A stretch of DNA of 7,890 bases, taken from assembly GCA_030643515.1 (NCBI GenBank), contig DAOWLH010000001.1, forward strand, positions 1-7,890, in the 5' to 3' direction. Each line of letters opens with the position of its first letter. Within the stretch, counting starts at the first letter, position 1. The notes beneath the pieces are model-generated. The model ran no database searches. It worked only from the letters and a program-made list of their open reading frames with translations, and had not been told where the DNA came from. The stretch is from Dehalococcoidia bacterium. GTDB lineage: Bacteria > Chloroflexota > Dehalococcoidia > Dehalococcoidales > DAOWLH01. Position numbers and translations under genes: made by a program. Positions 1 through 6,314 of the stretch are shown in pieces.

Positions 1-16
1 CTATCCAGTTGTTAAG

Positions 17-36
17 GTGCCACTTAAACGTGGCAC
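17..36. promoter_or_regulatory. Perfect inverted repeat, candidate operator
   Basis: Arms GTGCCAC (17-23) and GTGGCAC (30-36) are perfect complements separated by the 6-nt spacer TTAAAC. No run of T follows on either strand, so an intrinsic terminator is unlikely. The repeat straddles the predicted transcription start (about position 31) of a minus-strand promoter at 38-67, a typical place for a repressor to bind. The binding protein is unknown. The dyad is seen directly; the operator role is inference. Confidence 0.5.
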
Positions 37-37
37 A

Positions 38-67
38 ATATTACCACAGGGCAAGCACCATTGTCAA
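38..67 (-). promoter_or_regulatory. Minus-strand sigma70-type promoter for a gene left of the window
   Basis: On the minus strand a perfect -35 box TTGACA (67 to 62) is followed after 18 bp by TAATAT (43 to 38), a 4/6 match to the -10 consensus. The predicted start is the A at position 31. No minus-strand start codon lies between there and position 1, so the gene driven would begin outside the window, divergent from tldD. The same TTGACA-N18 design recurs upstream of tldD and of the MaoC operon, which strengthens the call. Confidence 0.45.
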
Positions 68-92
68 CTTAAAGCTCTATAGCCTGCCCGAA

Positions 93-122
93 TTGACACC
101 AGCCTCACCAGCCCAGTAAACT
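93..122 (+). promoter_or_regulatory. Predicted promoter of the tldD operon
   Basis: A perfect -35 box TTGACA (93-98) is followed after 18 bp by TAAACT (117-122), a 4/6 match to TATAAT. Transcription would begin near 128-130, giving a leader of about 30 nt that contains the ribosome binding site at 146-151. It is the best-scoring arrangement by eye in the 160-bp leader and the only one with a perfect -35 box facing tldD. Confidence 0.5.
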
Positions 123-160
123 ATCAAACAAGCAACTCTTGCGTCAAAGGAAAACATATT

Positions 161-1537
161 TTGCCAGACATTGAAGCCGTTGCCCAACAGCTTGCCGATG
201 CCATAAAGGGGCAAAACGCCGACTATATCGAGGCTCATCTGGTACAGGTTCGCGCCTCCCAGATCAGCTACCGGGGGAAGAAGCTGGAATCCATCGGCCG
301 GAGCTCCTCAACAGGCGGTAACATACGCGCCCTGGTCAGGGGCGGCTGGGGGTTTACCAGCTTCAACAGTCTGGACGAACTATCAGGCAGAATGGAGCTT
401 GCCATCAGACAGGCACGGCTGGCCGGAACAGGAGAAAGCCGGCTTGCCCCGGTGGCCCCGGTAGTTGATACCGTGCCTACCGGCATTGACAGCAACCCGG
501 TTGACATACCGCTTAAACAGAAAAAGCAACTGCTGGATGAATACAACGAGATAATCTGGCGAACACCGAAACTCCAGACATCGGTTATCGGCTACGGCGA
601 TAGTATTAAGAAGTCCATCTTTTTAAGCTCCGCTGGCAGCTATATAGAGCAGGAAAGGGCAGACGTTATCTTCCGCCTGACGGCAGTGGCTACCAGCGGC
701 AATGAAGTACAGCAGGCGAACCTGAGCCTGGGCAGCCGGGGGGATTTTGGCGCCATCCGGCACCTGCACGAAGATGTTGCTCAGACGGCGAAGCGTGCTG
801 TAGAGCTATTATCTGCCCCGCAGATAAAGGGGGGTGAGTACACCGTGGTCCTGGACCCGGTGCTGGCTGGCGTCTTCGTCCACGAAGCCTTCGGCCACCT
901 ATCGGAAGCTGACTTCGTCTACGAAAATGAGAAGTTACGCCGGATTATGACCCTGGGCAAGAAATTCGGAAGCAAAAAACTCAACATCGTTGACAGTGCC
1001 GCCGAGCCCGGCCTGCGCGGCAGCTACAGGTACGATGACGAAGGCGTGCCGGCAAGTAAAACCTACCTTATCAGAGAGGGCAAGCTGGTAGGCCGGCTAC
1101 ATTCCAGAGAGACGGCAGCCAAGATGAACGAGCCTCCCAGCGGCAACGCCCGGGCAGTGAGCTACCGCTATCCGCCCATCGTCCGCATGACCAACACCTA
1201 CATTGAGCCAGGCTCGATCTCCTTTGATGATATGATCGCCGATATCAAGGAGGGGATCTATGCCAAAAACTGGTACGGCGGCACCACCAGCATGGAGATG
1301 TTCACCTTTTCCGCCGGCGAAGCCTACATGATAAGAAATGGGCAAATCGCCGAGCTGGTGCGTCCGGTGGTGCTCACCGGTAACGTCTTTACCACTCTAA
1401 AGAATATAGACGCTATCGGCAACGACCTTGAAATGAACCAGGGTGGCGGCTGCGGCAAGGGGGAGCAATCACCCCTGCCGGTATCCAACGGCAGTCCCCA
1501 TATCCGCATTCGCCGCTGCCTGGTTGGAGGCAGATAA
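161..1537 (+). CDS. tldD: TldD, metalloprotease catalytic subunit
   Basis: TldD is the zinc-bearing half of the cytosolic TldD/TldE heterodimeric protease. In Enterobacteria the pair matures microcin B17 and degrades the CcdA antitoxin by cleaving unfolded peptides. The 458-aa product has the family hallmark HExxxH as HEAFGH at residues 241-246 (first two zinc-binding histidines plus Glu) within HEAFGHLSEAD. The Gly-rich Cys motif GGGCGKG at 428-434 supplies the expected third zinc ligand, Cys431, and the chain ends in the usual VGG. Length is close to the family norm of 450-480 aa. The start is TTG at 161, preceded by AAAGGA (146-151) with 9-nt spacing; the N-terminus aligns with family expectation and no ATG fits better. 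It is the first gene of the operon and overlaps tldE by one base (TAATG), which suggests translational coupling. The native substrate cannot be told from sequence. Confidence 0.95.
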   Translation: MPDIEAVAQQLADAIKGQNADYIEAHLVQVRASQISYRGKKLESIGRSSSTGGNIRALVRGGWGFTSFNSLDELSGRMELAIRQARLAGTGESRLAPVAPVVDTVPTGIDSNPVDIPLKQKKQLLDEYNEIIWRTPKLQTSVIGYGDSIKKSIFLSSAGSYIEQERADVIFRLTAVATSGNEVQQANLSLGSRGDFGAIRHLHEDVAQTAKRAVELLSAPQIKGGEYTVVLDPVLAGVFVHEAFGHLSEADFVYENEKLRRIMTLGKKFGSKKLNIVDSAAEPGLRGSYRYDDEGVPASKTYLIREGKLVGRLHSRETAAKMNEPPSGNARAVSYRYPPIVRMTNTYIEPGSISFDDMIADIKEGIYAKNWYGGTTSMEMFTFSAGEAYMIRNGQIAELVRPVVLTGNVFTTLKNIDAIGNDLEMNQGGGCGKGEQSPLPVSNGSPHIRIRRCLVGGR

Positions 1538-2841
1538 TGGAGCAAATACTGGACCAAGCCAAAAAGGTAGCCGAAGTTGCCGAGGTATTCCTGGTCTCTT
1601 CCGAAGAGACGCCGGTCCAGTTTGAAAGCAACCGCCTGAAGCACATCCAGAGCAAACAGAGCCAGACTATAGCATTGCGCATTATCAAAAATGGCAGTAT
1701 CGGCTATGCCATCAGCAGCGACCCGGGTGATGGCGCCTGGTTGATTAATGCCGCCTTGGAAACGGCCGAGTTCGGAGCGCCGGCCAGTTTTAACCTCCCG
1801 GGGGCAACTTCCTATCCCCATGTTGACATCTATGACTCCACCGTCGAAGCAGTCACGCCGGAGGCGATGATTACCCTTGGCGAAGAGATGATAGCCACCC
1901 TCACCGCTCACACTCCGGATATTTTATGTGAAGCTGGCATCACCAGAAGACTGACATCAACAAGCATAATAAACTCACGGGGTTGCCAGGCCAGCTACAA
2001 GAAAAGCACCTTCAGCCTGGGCATCGAGGGCAGCCTTATCCGCGGCACCGACATGCTTTTCGTCGGCGAGAGCCAGAGCTCCTGCCACCCCATAACCGAG
2101 GCCAGTACAATCACCAATGAAGTCCTCCGGCAGTTGGAGTGGGCCAAAGACCAGGCAACAGTGCCCGGCGAAGCGTTGCCGGTTATCTTCACCGCCAACG
2201 GCGTCGCCAGTGCCCTGATATCCCCGCTCATGGCCGCCTTCAACGGAAAAACAGTCCTTGAAGGGGCTTCGCCCATAGGCGACAGCCTCGGTCAGCAGAT
2301 TTTTGATAGCAAGCTGTGGCTGTGGGATGATGCCACCGTCGCCTTCCGCCCCGGCAGTCGCCCCCACGACGACGAAGGAGTCGCCAGCCAGCGCACTCCC
2401 CTTATCGCCGCCGGCACCGTGGCCAGCTTCATCTACGACCTGCAGACAGCAGGCCAGGCCAACACCAGGAGCACCGGCAACGGCAGCCGGGCCGGCAGCG
2501 GCCTGCCCACCCCCTCACCCAGCGCCTTCACCATTGATGCCGGCGACACCTCCTTTGATGACATGCTGGCTGATATCAGGGAGGGGCTGGTTATTGAATA
2601 CGTCATGGGTGCCAGCCAGGGCAACATCCTCGGTGGCGATTTTAGCGGCAACGTCCTTTTGGGCTACATGGTGAAAAATGGTAAAATAGTGGGTAGGGTC
2701 AAGAACACAATGGTCTCGGGCAACATTTACCAGATCCTCAAGGAGATTGCAGCCGTGGGCAACGACGCCAGATGGGTTGGTGGCTTCCTTAATAGTCCCT
2801 CCCTGTACTGTCCTAGCCTGTCTGTGGCAGTCAAGCGATAA
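1537..2841 (+). CDS. tldE: TldE/PmbA, non-catalytic partner of TldD
   Basis: This 434-aa protein belongs to the same U62 peptidase family as TldD but has no HExxxH. The aligned segment (about residues 222-245) carries no His-Glu pair, as in E. coli TldE/PmbA. It shares with the upstream protein the C-terminal architecture FDDMLADIREG (340-350), GNxLxGYMVKNGKIxGRVKNTMVSGN (371-396) and GNDARW (408-413). The region QANTRSTGNGSR (307-318) is the conserved linker typical of PmbA. TldE closes the chamber around the TldD zinc site and is needed for activity. The ATG start at 1537 overlaps the tldD stop by one base, and GGAGG at 1526-1530 gives a well-placed ribosome binding site. The C-terminal ending is SVAVKR rather than the usual VAG, a small deviation. 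Confidence 0.93.
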   Translation: MEQILDQAKKVAEVAEVFLVSSEETPVQFESNRLKHIQSKQSQTIALRIIKNGSIGYAISSDPGDGAWLINAALETAEFGAPASFNLPGATSYPHVDIYDSTVEAVTPEAMITLGEEMIATLTAHTPDILCEAGITRRLTSTSIINSRGCQASYKKSTFSLGIEGSLIRGTDMLFVGESQSSCHPITEASTITNEVLRQLEWAKDQATVPGEALPVIFTANGVASALISPLMAAFNGKTVLEGASPIGDSLGQQIFDSKLWLWDDATVAFRPGSRPHDDEGVASQRTPLIAAGTVASFIYDLQTAGQANTRSTGNGSRAGSGLPTPSPSAFTIDAGDTSFDDMLADIREGLVIEYVMGASQGNILGGDFSGNVLLGYMVKNGKIVGRVKNTMVSGNIYQILKEIAAVGNDARWVGGFLNSPSLYCPSLSVAVKR

Positions 2842-2847
2842 CCAGCA

Positions 2848-2854
2848 GAGGTGA
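2848..2854 (+). promoter_or_regulatory. Ribosome binding site that points to an ATT start codon
   Basis: GAGGTGA at 2848-2854 is a 7-nt match to the anti-Shine-Dalgarno consensus AGGAGGTGA. It lies just after the tldE stop. Six bases separate it from ATT at 2861, which is near-optimal. It is 63 bases from the first in-frame ATG (2918), far too distant to serve it. The GTG inside the motif opens a frame that stops after four codons. Confidence 0.6.
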
Positions 2855-2860
2855 AGCGGA

Positions 2861-3658
2861 ATTAACAGCAAAGACCTGGTCAAATTTCATGCCAGACCAA
2901 AACTGAAGACACCCAATATGCTGGCCGCCTGGCCCGGCATCAGTAACGTGGCCATGATAGTGGCCACTTACCTGGCCAAGAAACTGGAGTTTAAGGAACT
3001 GGCCACAGTTCAGGCCGACTACTTTTTTGAACCTGTCGGCGTTCTGGCCAAGGACAGCGTTATCGAGGCTCCCCAGTTCCCGCAAAGCCAGTTCTTCTAC
3101 TGGAAAAACAGCCAAGGCGGTAGTGACCTTGTCCTCTTCCTCGGTGAAAGCCAGCCATCTGTCAAGAGCTACGAGCTGGCCAGCTGCATCCTGGATGTTG
3201 GGCTCAAATTCCGCATCAGCATGATTTATACCTGCGCCGCCGCCCTCACCCACATCCACCACACGGAGCAGCCCAGGGTGTGGGGGGTTGGTACCAATCA
3301 GACTGTCACCGACGAGCTTGCCCGGCACAACCTGATAATGAAAGGTAACATACACATTTCCGGCCTGAATGGGCTGCTTATGGGAGTGGCCAAGGAGAGG
3401 GGTATGGACGGCATCTGTCTATTGGGGGAGGTCCCGAGCTACGCCACCAAGATGCACAATCCAATTGCCGCCCTGGCCATAATAAAGACGCTGACCAGTA
3501 TACTTGGTATCAAGATTGACACCGGTGAACTGGCCTGGCTGGCCAACGATACCAGAGAAAAGATGAAGCAACTGGCAGCCGAGGCCATGGAGGAATACAT
3601 AGACTACTTCACCGAGCCTATCTGGGAGCGAAACGAGGACTTTGAAAACGAAGCCTAG
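2861..3658 (+). CDS. PAC2-family protein (proteasome assembly chaperone-like)
   Basis: The product resembles PAC2 (PF09754) proteins, related to eukaryotic proteasome-assembly chaperone 2 and archaeal PbaB. These are purine nucleoside phosphorylase-like folds, mostly of unknown function in bacteria. Visible hallmarks are MLAAWPGISNVAMIVATYL near the N-terminus, the mid-region SYELASCILDVG, and GLNGLLMGVAKERGMDGICLLGEVP, the family's typical Gly-rich core. The frame is open back to a TGA at 2852. The conserved N-terminal strand (LVKFHARPKLKTPNMLAAWPG) is encoded upstream of the first ATG at 2918, so I place the start at ATT 2861, giving 265 aa. CTG at 2876 is an alternative with worse spacing; starting at 2918 would give 246 aa and cut the fold. 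It follows tldE by 19 bp and overlaps the next gene, so it is probably co-expressed with the protease. Its substrate or partner is unknown. Confidence 0.85.
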   Translation: MNSKDLVKFHARPKLKTPNMLAAWPGISNVAMIVATYLAKKLEFKELATVQADYFFEPVGVLAKDSVIEAPQFPQSQFFYWKNSQGGSDLVLFLGESQPSVKSYELASCILDVGLKFRISMIYTCAAALTHIHHTEQPRVWGVGTNQTVTDELARHNLIMKGNIHISGLNGLLMGVAKERGMDGICLLGEVPSYATKMHNPIAALAIIKTLTSILGIKIDTGELAWLANDTREKMKQLAAEAMEEYIDYFTEPIWERNEDFENEA

Positions 3659-4628
3659 CTTGCCTAAATCCGATACACCACCACCAATTGCGGAAGTAAT
3701 TGCCGGCCTGGCGAACGGCAGAGAGGAACGGTTGAGCTCGCGGTTAGCCGGGCTCTCTGACCTCAGCCGGGAAGAGCTTGAGTTACTTGACCAGACTTGG
3801 GAGCGGATTAAGCCAAAGCGGCGGCGGCAGATTATGCACCGCCTGGTGGAGCTGGCCGAAGATAATACCAGCTTGAGCTTTGATGGTATATATAAACACC
3901 GGTTAAGAGATATTGACCATAAGGTTCGCACTCTGGCTATCGAGGGTCTGTGGGAAAATGAGGACGCCTCCCTGATAGAACACTTCATCCGCCTCATGGA
4001 AGAGGACAGCTCGGCAGAAGTTCAGCAGGCGGCAGCCACTGCGCTGGGGCGGTTTGTCATGCTGGCGGAGCACCAGAAACTGCCACCGGCCGATGCCTCC
4101 CGTCTAAGCCAGGCCCTTCTTAGCACTTTCGATGATAACAAAAAGCCGGTAGCGGTAAGACGGCGGGCACTGGAAGCGGCCGCTGCCTTCAGCCTGTCCC
4201 AGGTGGAGCAATCAATCATCAGGGCCTACCAGAGCAGTGACACCAAACTTAAGGTCAGCGCCATTCACGCCATGGGTAAAAGCTGCTCCCCACACTGGCT
4301 GCCGCTGTTAAGCCAGGAACTGGCCAGCGACGATTCCGAAATGCGCTACGAGGCCGCCTGCTCCTGTGGCGATCTTGGAGAGGGTGAGGCAGTCGGCGAA
4401 CTCATTTCCCTTACCGATGACACCGATGCCGAAGTGCGGCTGGTCGCCATTCAGGCTCTGGGTAAAATCGGCGGGCGAGAGGCCAAAGAACACCTGCAAA
4501 GGTGTCTTGACCACCCCAACGAAGCTGTTTGCCAGGTAGCGGCTGATGCTCTGCACGAGATTGAAGTAATTGAGGAGCCTCTCCCAGCCCAGGACCTGGA
4601 CCTCGGAGTCCTTGATGATTGCCGGTAG
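3642..4628 (+). CDS. HEAT-repeat scaffold protein
   Basis: This 328-aa soluble protein has no signal peptide or membrane segment. From about residue 87 onward it consists of helical HEAT/PBS-lyase-like repeats. Examples are DHKVRTLAIEGLWE (92-105), SAEVQQAAATALGRF (124-138), KPVAVRRRALEAAAAF (168-183), KLKVSAIHAMGK (202-213), SEMRYEAACSCGDLG (232-246), DAEVRLVAIQALGKIGG (262-278) and NEAVCQVAADALHEI (293-307). There are about seven units. The first 86 residues are charged and helical, including KPKRRRQ, and may be a separate docking region. The tail is acidic. Such proteins are protein-protein scaffolds, and no enzymatic motif is visible. The start is uncertain: TTG 3642 overlaps the PAC2 gene by 17 bp, with GGGAG at 3624-3628 rather far and GAGGA at 3635-3639 too close. 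TTG 3660, just after the PAC2 stop, is the alternative. Overlap with PAC2 suggests the two act together. Confidence 0.85.
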   Translation: MKTKPSLPKSDTPPPIAEVIAGLANGREERLSSRLAGLSDLSREELELLDQTWERIKPKRRRQIMHRLVELAEDNTSLSFDGIYKHRLRDIDHKVRTLAIEGLWENEDASLIEHFIRLMEEDSSAEVQQAAATALGRFVMLAEHQKLPPADASRLSQALLSTFDDNKKPVAVRRRALEAAAAFSLSQVEQSIIRAYQSSDTKLKVSAIHAMGKSCSPHWLPLLSQELASDDSEMRYEAACSCGDLGEGEAVGELISLTDDTDAEVRLVAIQALGKIGGREAKEHLQRCLDHPNEAVCQVAADALHEIEVIEEPLPAQDLDLGVLDDCR

Positions 4629-5136
4629 CATGACAAGGCTCTGCCGCAAGGGGCTGTCCTATGCCGCCAACGACTACGCCTGGAAAACAGACAGGGAACT
4701 GGCCCTGTTGACCACATCGCCACCGCTTAATATCACCTTTGCTAACTACCTGTTGCAGTTCGCCGTTCAGCTACGCCAGCCAGACATACACGAGTTTGCC
4801 ATCGAGACGCTGGACGGCAGGCATATCGGCAACTGTGCCTGCTATGAAATCAACCCTGCGAAATCGGAGGCCGAAGTGGGCATCATCATCGGTGACCGCA
4901 ACTACTGGGACAATGGATATGGGCAGGATGCACTGAGTGCCCTGGTGGGCTATGTCTCTGACCATATGAAGATTAACCGCGTCCACCTGAAGACCCTCAG
5001 CTCCAATAAACGGGCGCTGAGGTGTTTTGCTAAATGCGGTTTTATCCCCTGTGGGCAGCTGGTCAGATACGGTCAATCCTTTATTCTTATGGAGCTCCGT
5101 AAAGCAGGTTCAGTGGGCCAGCCACCGAAGGCTTAA
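4615..5136 (+). CDS. GNAT-family N-acetyltransferase (RimJ/RimL-like)
   Basis: The 173-aa product has the GNAT fold pattern. An N-terminal NDYAWKTDRELALL segment is typical of the RimJ/RimL (Acetyltransf_3) branch. Beta-strands 2-4 are followed by EVGIIIGDRNYWDNGYGQDAL (87-107), the acetyl-CoA pyrophosphate-binding motif A. Motif B is LKTLSSNKRALRCFAKCGF (125-143), with the usual Asn131 and a terminal Gly-Phe. It would transfer acetyl from acetyl-CoA to an amino group on a protein or small molecule; the substrate is unknown. Three in-frame ATGs exist (4570, 4615, 4630). I chose 4615 because GGAG at 4605-4608 sits 6 nt upstream; 4630 is possible, and 4570 would add an unrelated stretch read from inside the HEAT gene. 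The 14-bp overlap with the HEAT gene indicates coupled translation. Confidence 0.87.
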   Translation: MIAGSMTRLCRKGLSYAANDYAWKTDRELALLTTSPPLNITFANYLLQFAVQLRQPDIHEFAIETLDGRHIGNCACYEINPAKSEAEVGIIIGDRNYWDNGYGQDALSALVGYVSDHMKINRVHLKTLSSNKRALRCFAKCGFIPCGQLVRYGQSFILMELRKAGSVGQPPKA

Positions 5137-5149
5137 AGCAGGAGAGGGA

Positions 5150-5524
5150 ATGTCCAGGATATTTGACCGGTTAGATAACAAAAAGAAGAGGGAGATTAAG
5201 GTCCTGGCCGATTTTATCTCGGTGTACTGCCGGCAAAACCACCGGGATGACAGCAAAGAAGCCTTGGCTATCAGCGATGACCGACTGCGCCGCAGCCTTG
5301 ATGGCAAAAGGCTGATGCTATGCCCGGAGTGCAGCCAGTTGCTGCATCACGGTATCGCCAAGCTGCTTCTGTGCCCCTATGACCCCAAGCCAGCGTGCAA
5401 GAAATGCCCGACGCATTGTTACGCCCCCGGCTACCGGGAACGCGTTCGCAAGGTGATGCGGTTTTCCGGCCCATATCTTATCAAGCACGGCCGCTTTGAC
5501 CTTGTCTTTCACTACCTGCGATAG
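5150..5524 (+). CDS. YgbA_NO-type Cys-rich protein ('nitrous oxide-stimulated promoter' family)
   Basis: This small 124-aa protein matches by eye the YgbA_NO family (PF11756), whose E. coli member ygbA is in the NsrR nitric-oxide regulon. The biochemical role is not established. Features are a basic N-terminus (DNKKKREIKVLADFI, 9-23), then CPEC (58-61), a lone C75, CKKC (83-86) and C90 in CPTHCYAPGYRERVRKVMRFSGP (86-108). The conserved core is LCPYDPKPACKKCPTHCY. Seven cysteines in total, six of them clustered, suggest binding of a metal or Fe-S cluster, though this is inference. Start ATG 5150 has GGAGAGGG (5141-5148) immediately upstream; the open frame continues further upstream but inside the GNAT gene. 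It lies 13 bp after the GNAT gene and is probably the last gene of the tldD operon. No membrane segment or signal is seen. Confidence 0.82.
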   Translation: MSRIFDRLDNKKKREIKVLADFISVYCRQNHRDDSKEALAISDDRLRRSLDGKRLMLCPECSQLLHHGIAKLLLCPYDPKPACKKCPTHCYAPGYRERVRKVMRFSGPYLIKHGRFDLVFHYLR

Positions 5525-5532
5525 GCTATAAT
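5502..5532 (+). promoter_or_regulatory. Possible promoter for the QueG-like gene
   Basis: A perfect -10 hexamer TATAAT lies at 5527-5532, right after the stop of the YgbA-type gene. The best -35 candidate is TTGTCT (5502-5507, 4/6) with a 19-bp spacer, slightly long; TTGACC at 5496 is too far. Transcription would start near G5539, leaving a leader of about 50 nt with AAAGGAG at 5575-5581. It would allow the downstream gene to be expressed apart from the tldD operon. Confidence 0.4.
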
Positions 5533-5591
5533 ACAGTGGTGCAAATGATAGCTGCCCTCCGTTTTGGAGCCCAGAAAGGAGAACTGGTCCC

Positions 5592-6314
5592 ATGGCCAAG
5601 AGTGATATAGCTGACCTGAAAAAGCTTTTATCAGAAGCCAAAGTAGATAAAATCGGCATCGCCCATCTAGAAGACTGGCAGGACAGCCTGCTGTATGACA
5701 GGGCACTGAAGCTCCTGCCCGGCGCAAAGGCGGTCATCGTGATGGCCATGGAGCTATTTCCGGAAACGGTCAACTACGTCAGTTCGCAGGCAACCGTAGG
5801 GGATATGACGCTCCGGGATCTATATAATGCTAACTATGAAGTAGCCGGTGGTCATCTTGACTGGGAAGGCTACAAACTGATAAAAGGGCTGCATAAACAG
5901 GGCTATAAGGGCTTGCTTTTTCCTGCCTGTGGCAGCCCTAGTGACGGGAGATTCCTGGTGGGGCCGATATCATACAAAAATGCCGCCGAAGCAGCCGGGT
6001 TGGGCATCATCGGCTGGCACAGTTTGCTGATTACGCCGGAATTCGGCTCCAGGGTGAGGCTGGCCTCCGTTATCACCGACGCCCCGCTAGCCGCCACGCC
6101 CCCATCCAAAATGGAAAGCCCCTGCATTAAGTGCGGCGGTGCCTGCATCAAGATATGCCCGGCCGGGGCTATTGCCAGGCCCGAAACCGGAGATGACTAC
6201 CACCTGGATAAGTTCGCCTGCAGCACCTACTATACGGCCTCTGGGATGTGCTCCGAATGCCTGCGGGTCTGCCCCGCCGGCAGAGTCAGCCGGTCATCGG
6301 CCGCAGGTGGGTAG
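5592..6314 (+). CDS. QueG-like [4Fe-4S] cluster protein, not full-length epoxyqueuosine reductase
   Basis: The 240-aa protein resembles the core of the epoxyqueuosine reductase (QueG, COG1600) superfamily, which is related to reductive dehalogenases. It has an N-terminal VDKIGIAHLEDW motif and PGAKAVIVMAMEL (43-55). AAEAAGLGIIGWHSLLITPEFGSRVRLASVITDAPL (131-166) matches the QueG AGLGwiGKxxllI-peGs segment. Two Fe-S motifs follow: C178-x2-C181-x3-C185-x3-C189-P, then C210 and C220-x2-C223-x3-C227-P. QueG itself is 300-380 aa with C-terminal HEAT-like repeats, absent here. By eye, the position of its catalytic Asp (three residues before Pro, here P125) is Leu122. It is therefore probably an electron-transfer or cobalamin/flavin-related reductase of unknown substrate. 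Start ATG 5592 has AAAGGAG at 5575-5581. The last 21 bp overlap the convergent MaoC gene. Confidence 0.8.
   Translation: MAKSDIADLKKLLSEAKVDKIGIAHLEDWQDSLLYDRALKLLPGAKAVIVMAMELFPETVNYVSSQATVGDMTLRDLYNANYEVAGGHLDWEGYKLIKGLHKQGYKGLLFPACGSPSDGRFLVGPISYKNAAEAAGLGIIGWHSLLITPEFGSRVRLASVITDAPLAATPPSKMESPCIKCGGACIKICPAGAIARPETGDDYHLDKFACSTYYTASGMCSECLRVCPAGRVSRSSAAGG

Noticed and set aside
31..45. Possible sigma-54 promoter starting TGGCAC
   Set aside because: The -24-like TGGCAC is part of the inverted repeat, and no GC pair occurs at the required 10-bp distance from GG on either strand.
1324..1911. 195-aa minus-strand open frame across the tldD/tldE junction
   Set aside because: It lies opposite two genes with clear family motifs, has no recognisable domain and no ribosome binding site. 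It is a shadow of GC-rich codon use.
2831..3355. 174-aa minus-strand open frame opposite the PAC2 gene
   Set aside because: No family resemblance; the plus-strand frame carries the conserved PAC2 core.
4570..4614. Upstream ATG (4570) as the start of the acetyltransferase
   Set aside because: It would add 15 residues with no GNAT similarity, deep inside the HEAT gene; ATG 4615 has a well-spaced GGAG.
5550..5571. Small hairpin CTCC-GTTTT-GGAG before the QueG-like gene
   Set aside because: The stem is only four base pairs, with no T-run after it, so it is too weak to call a terminator or riboswitch.
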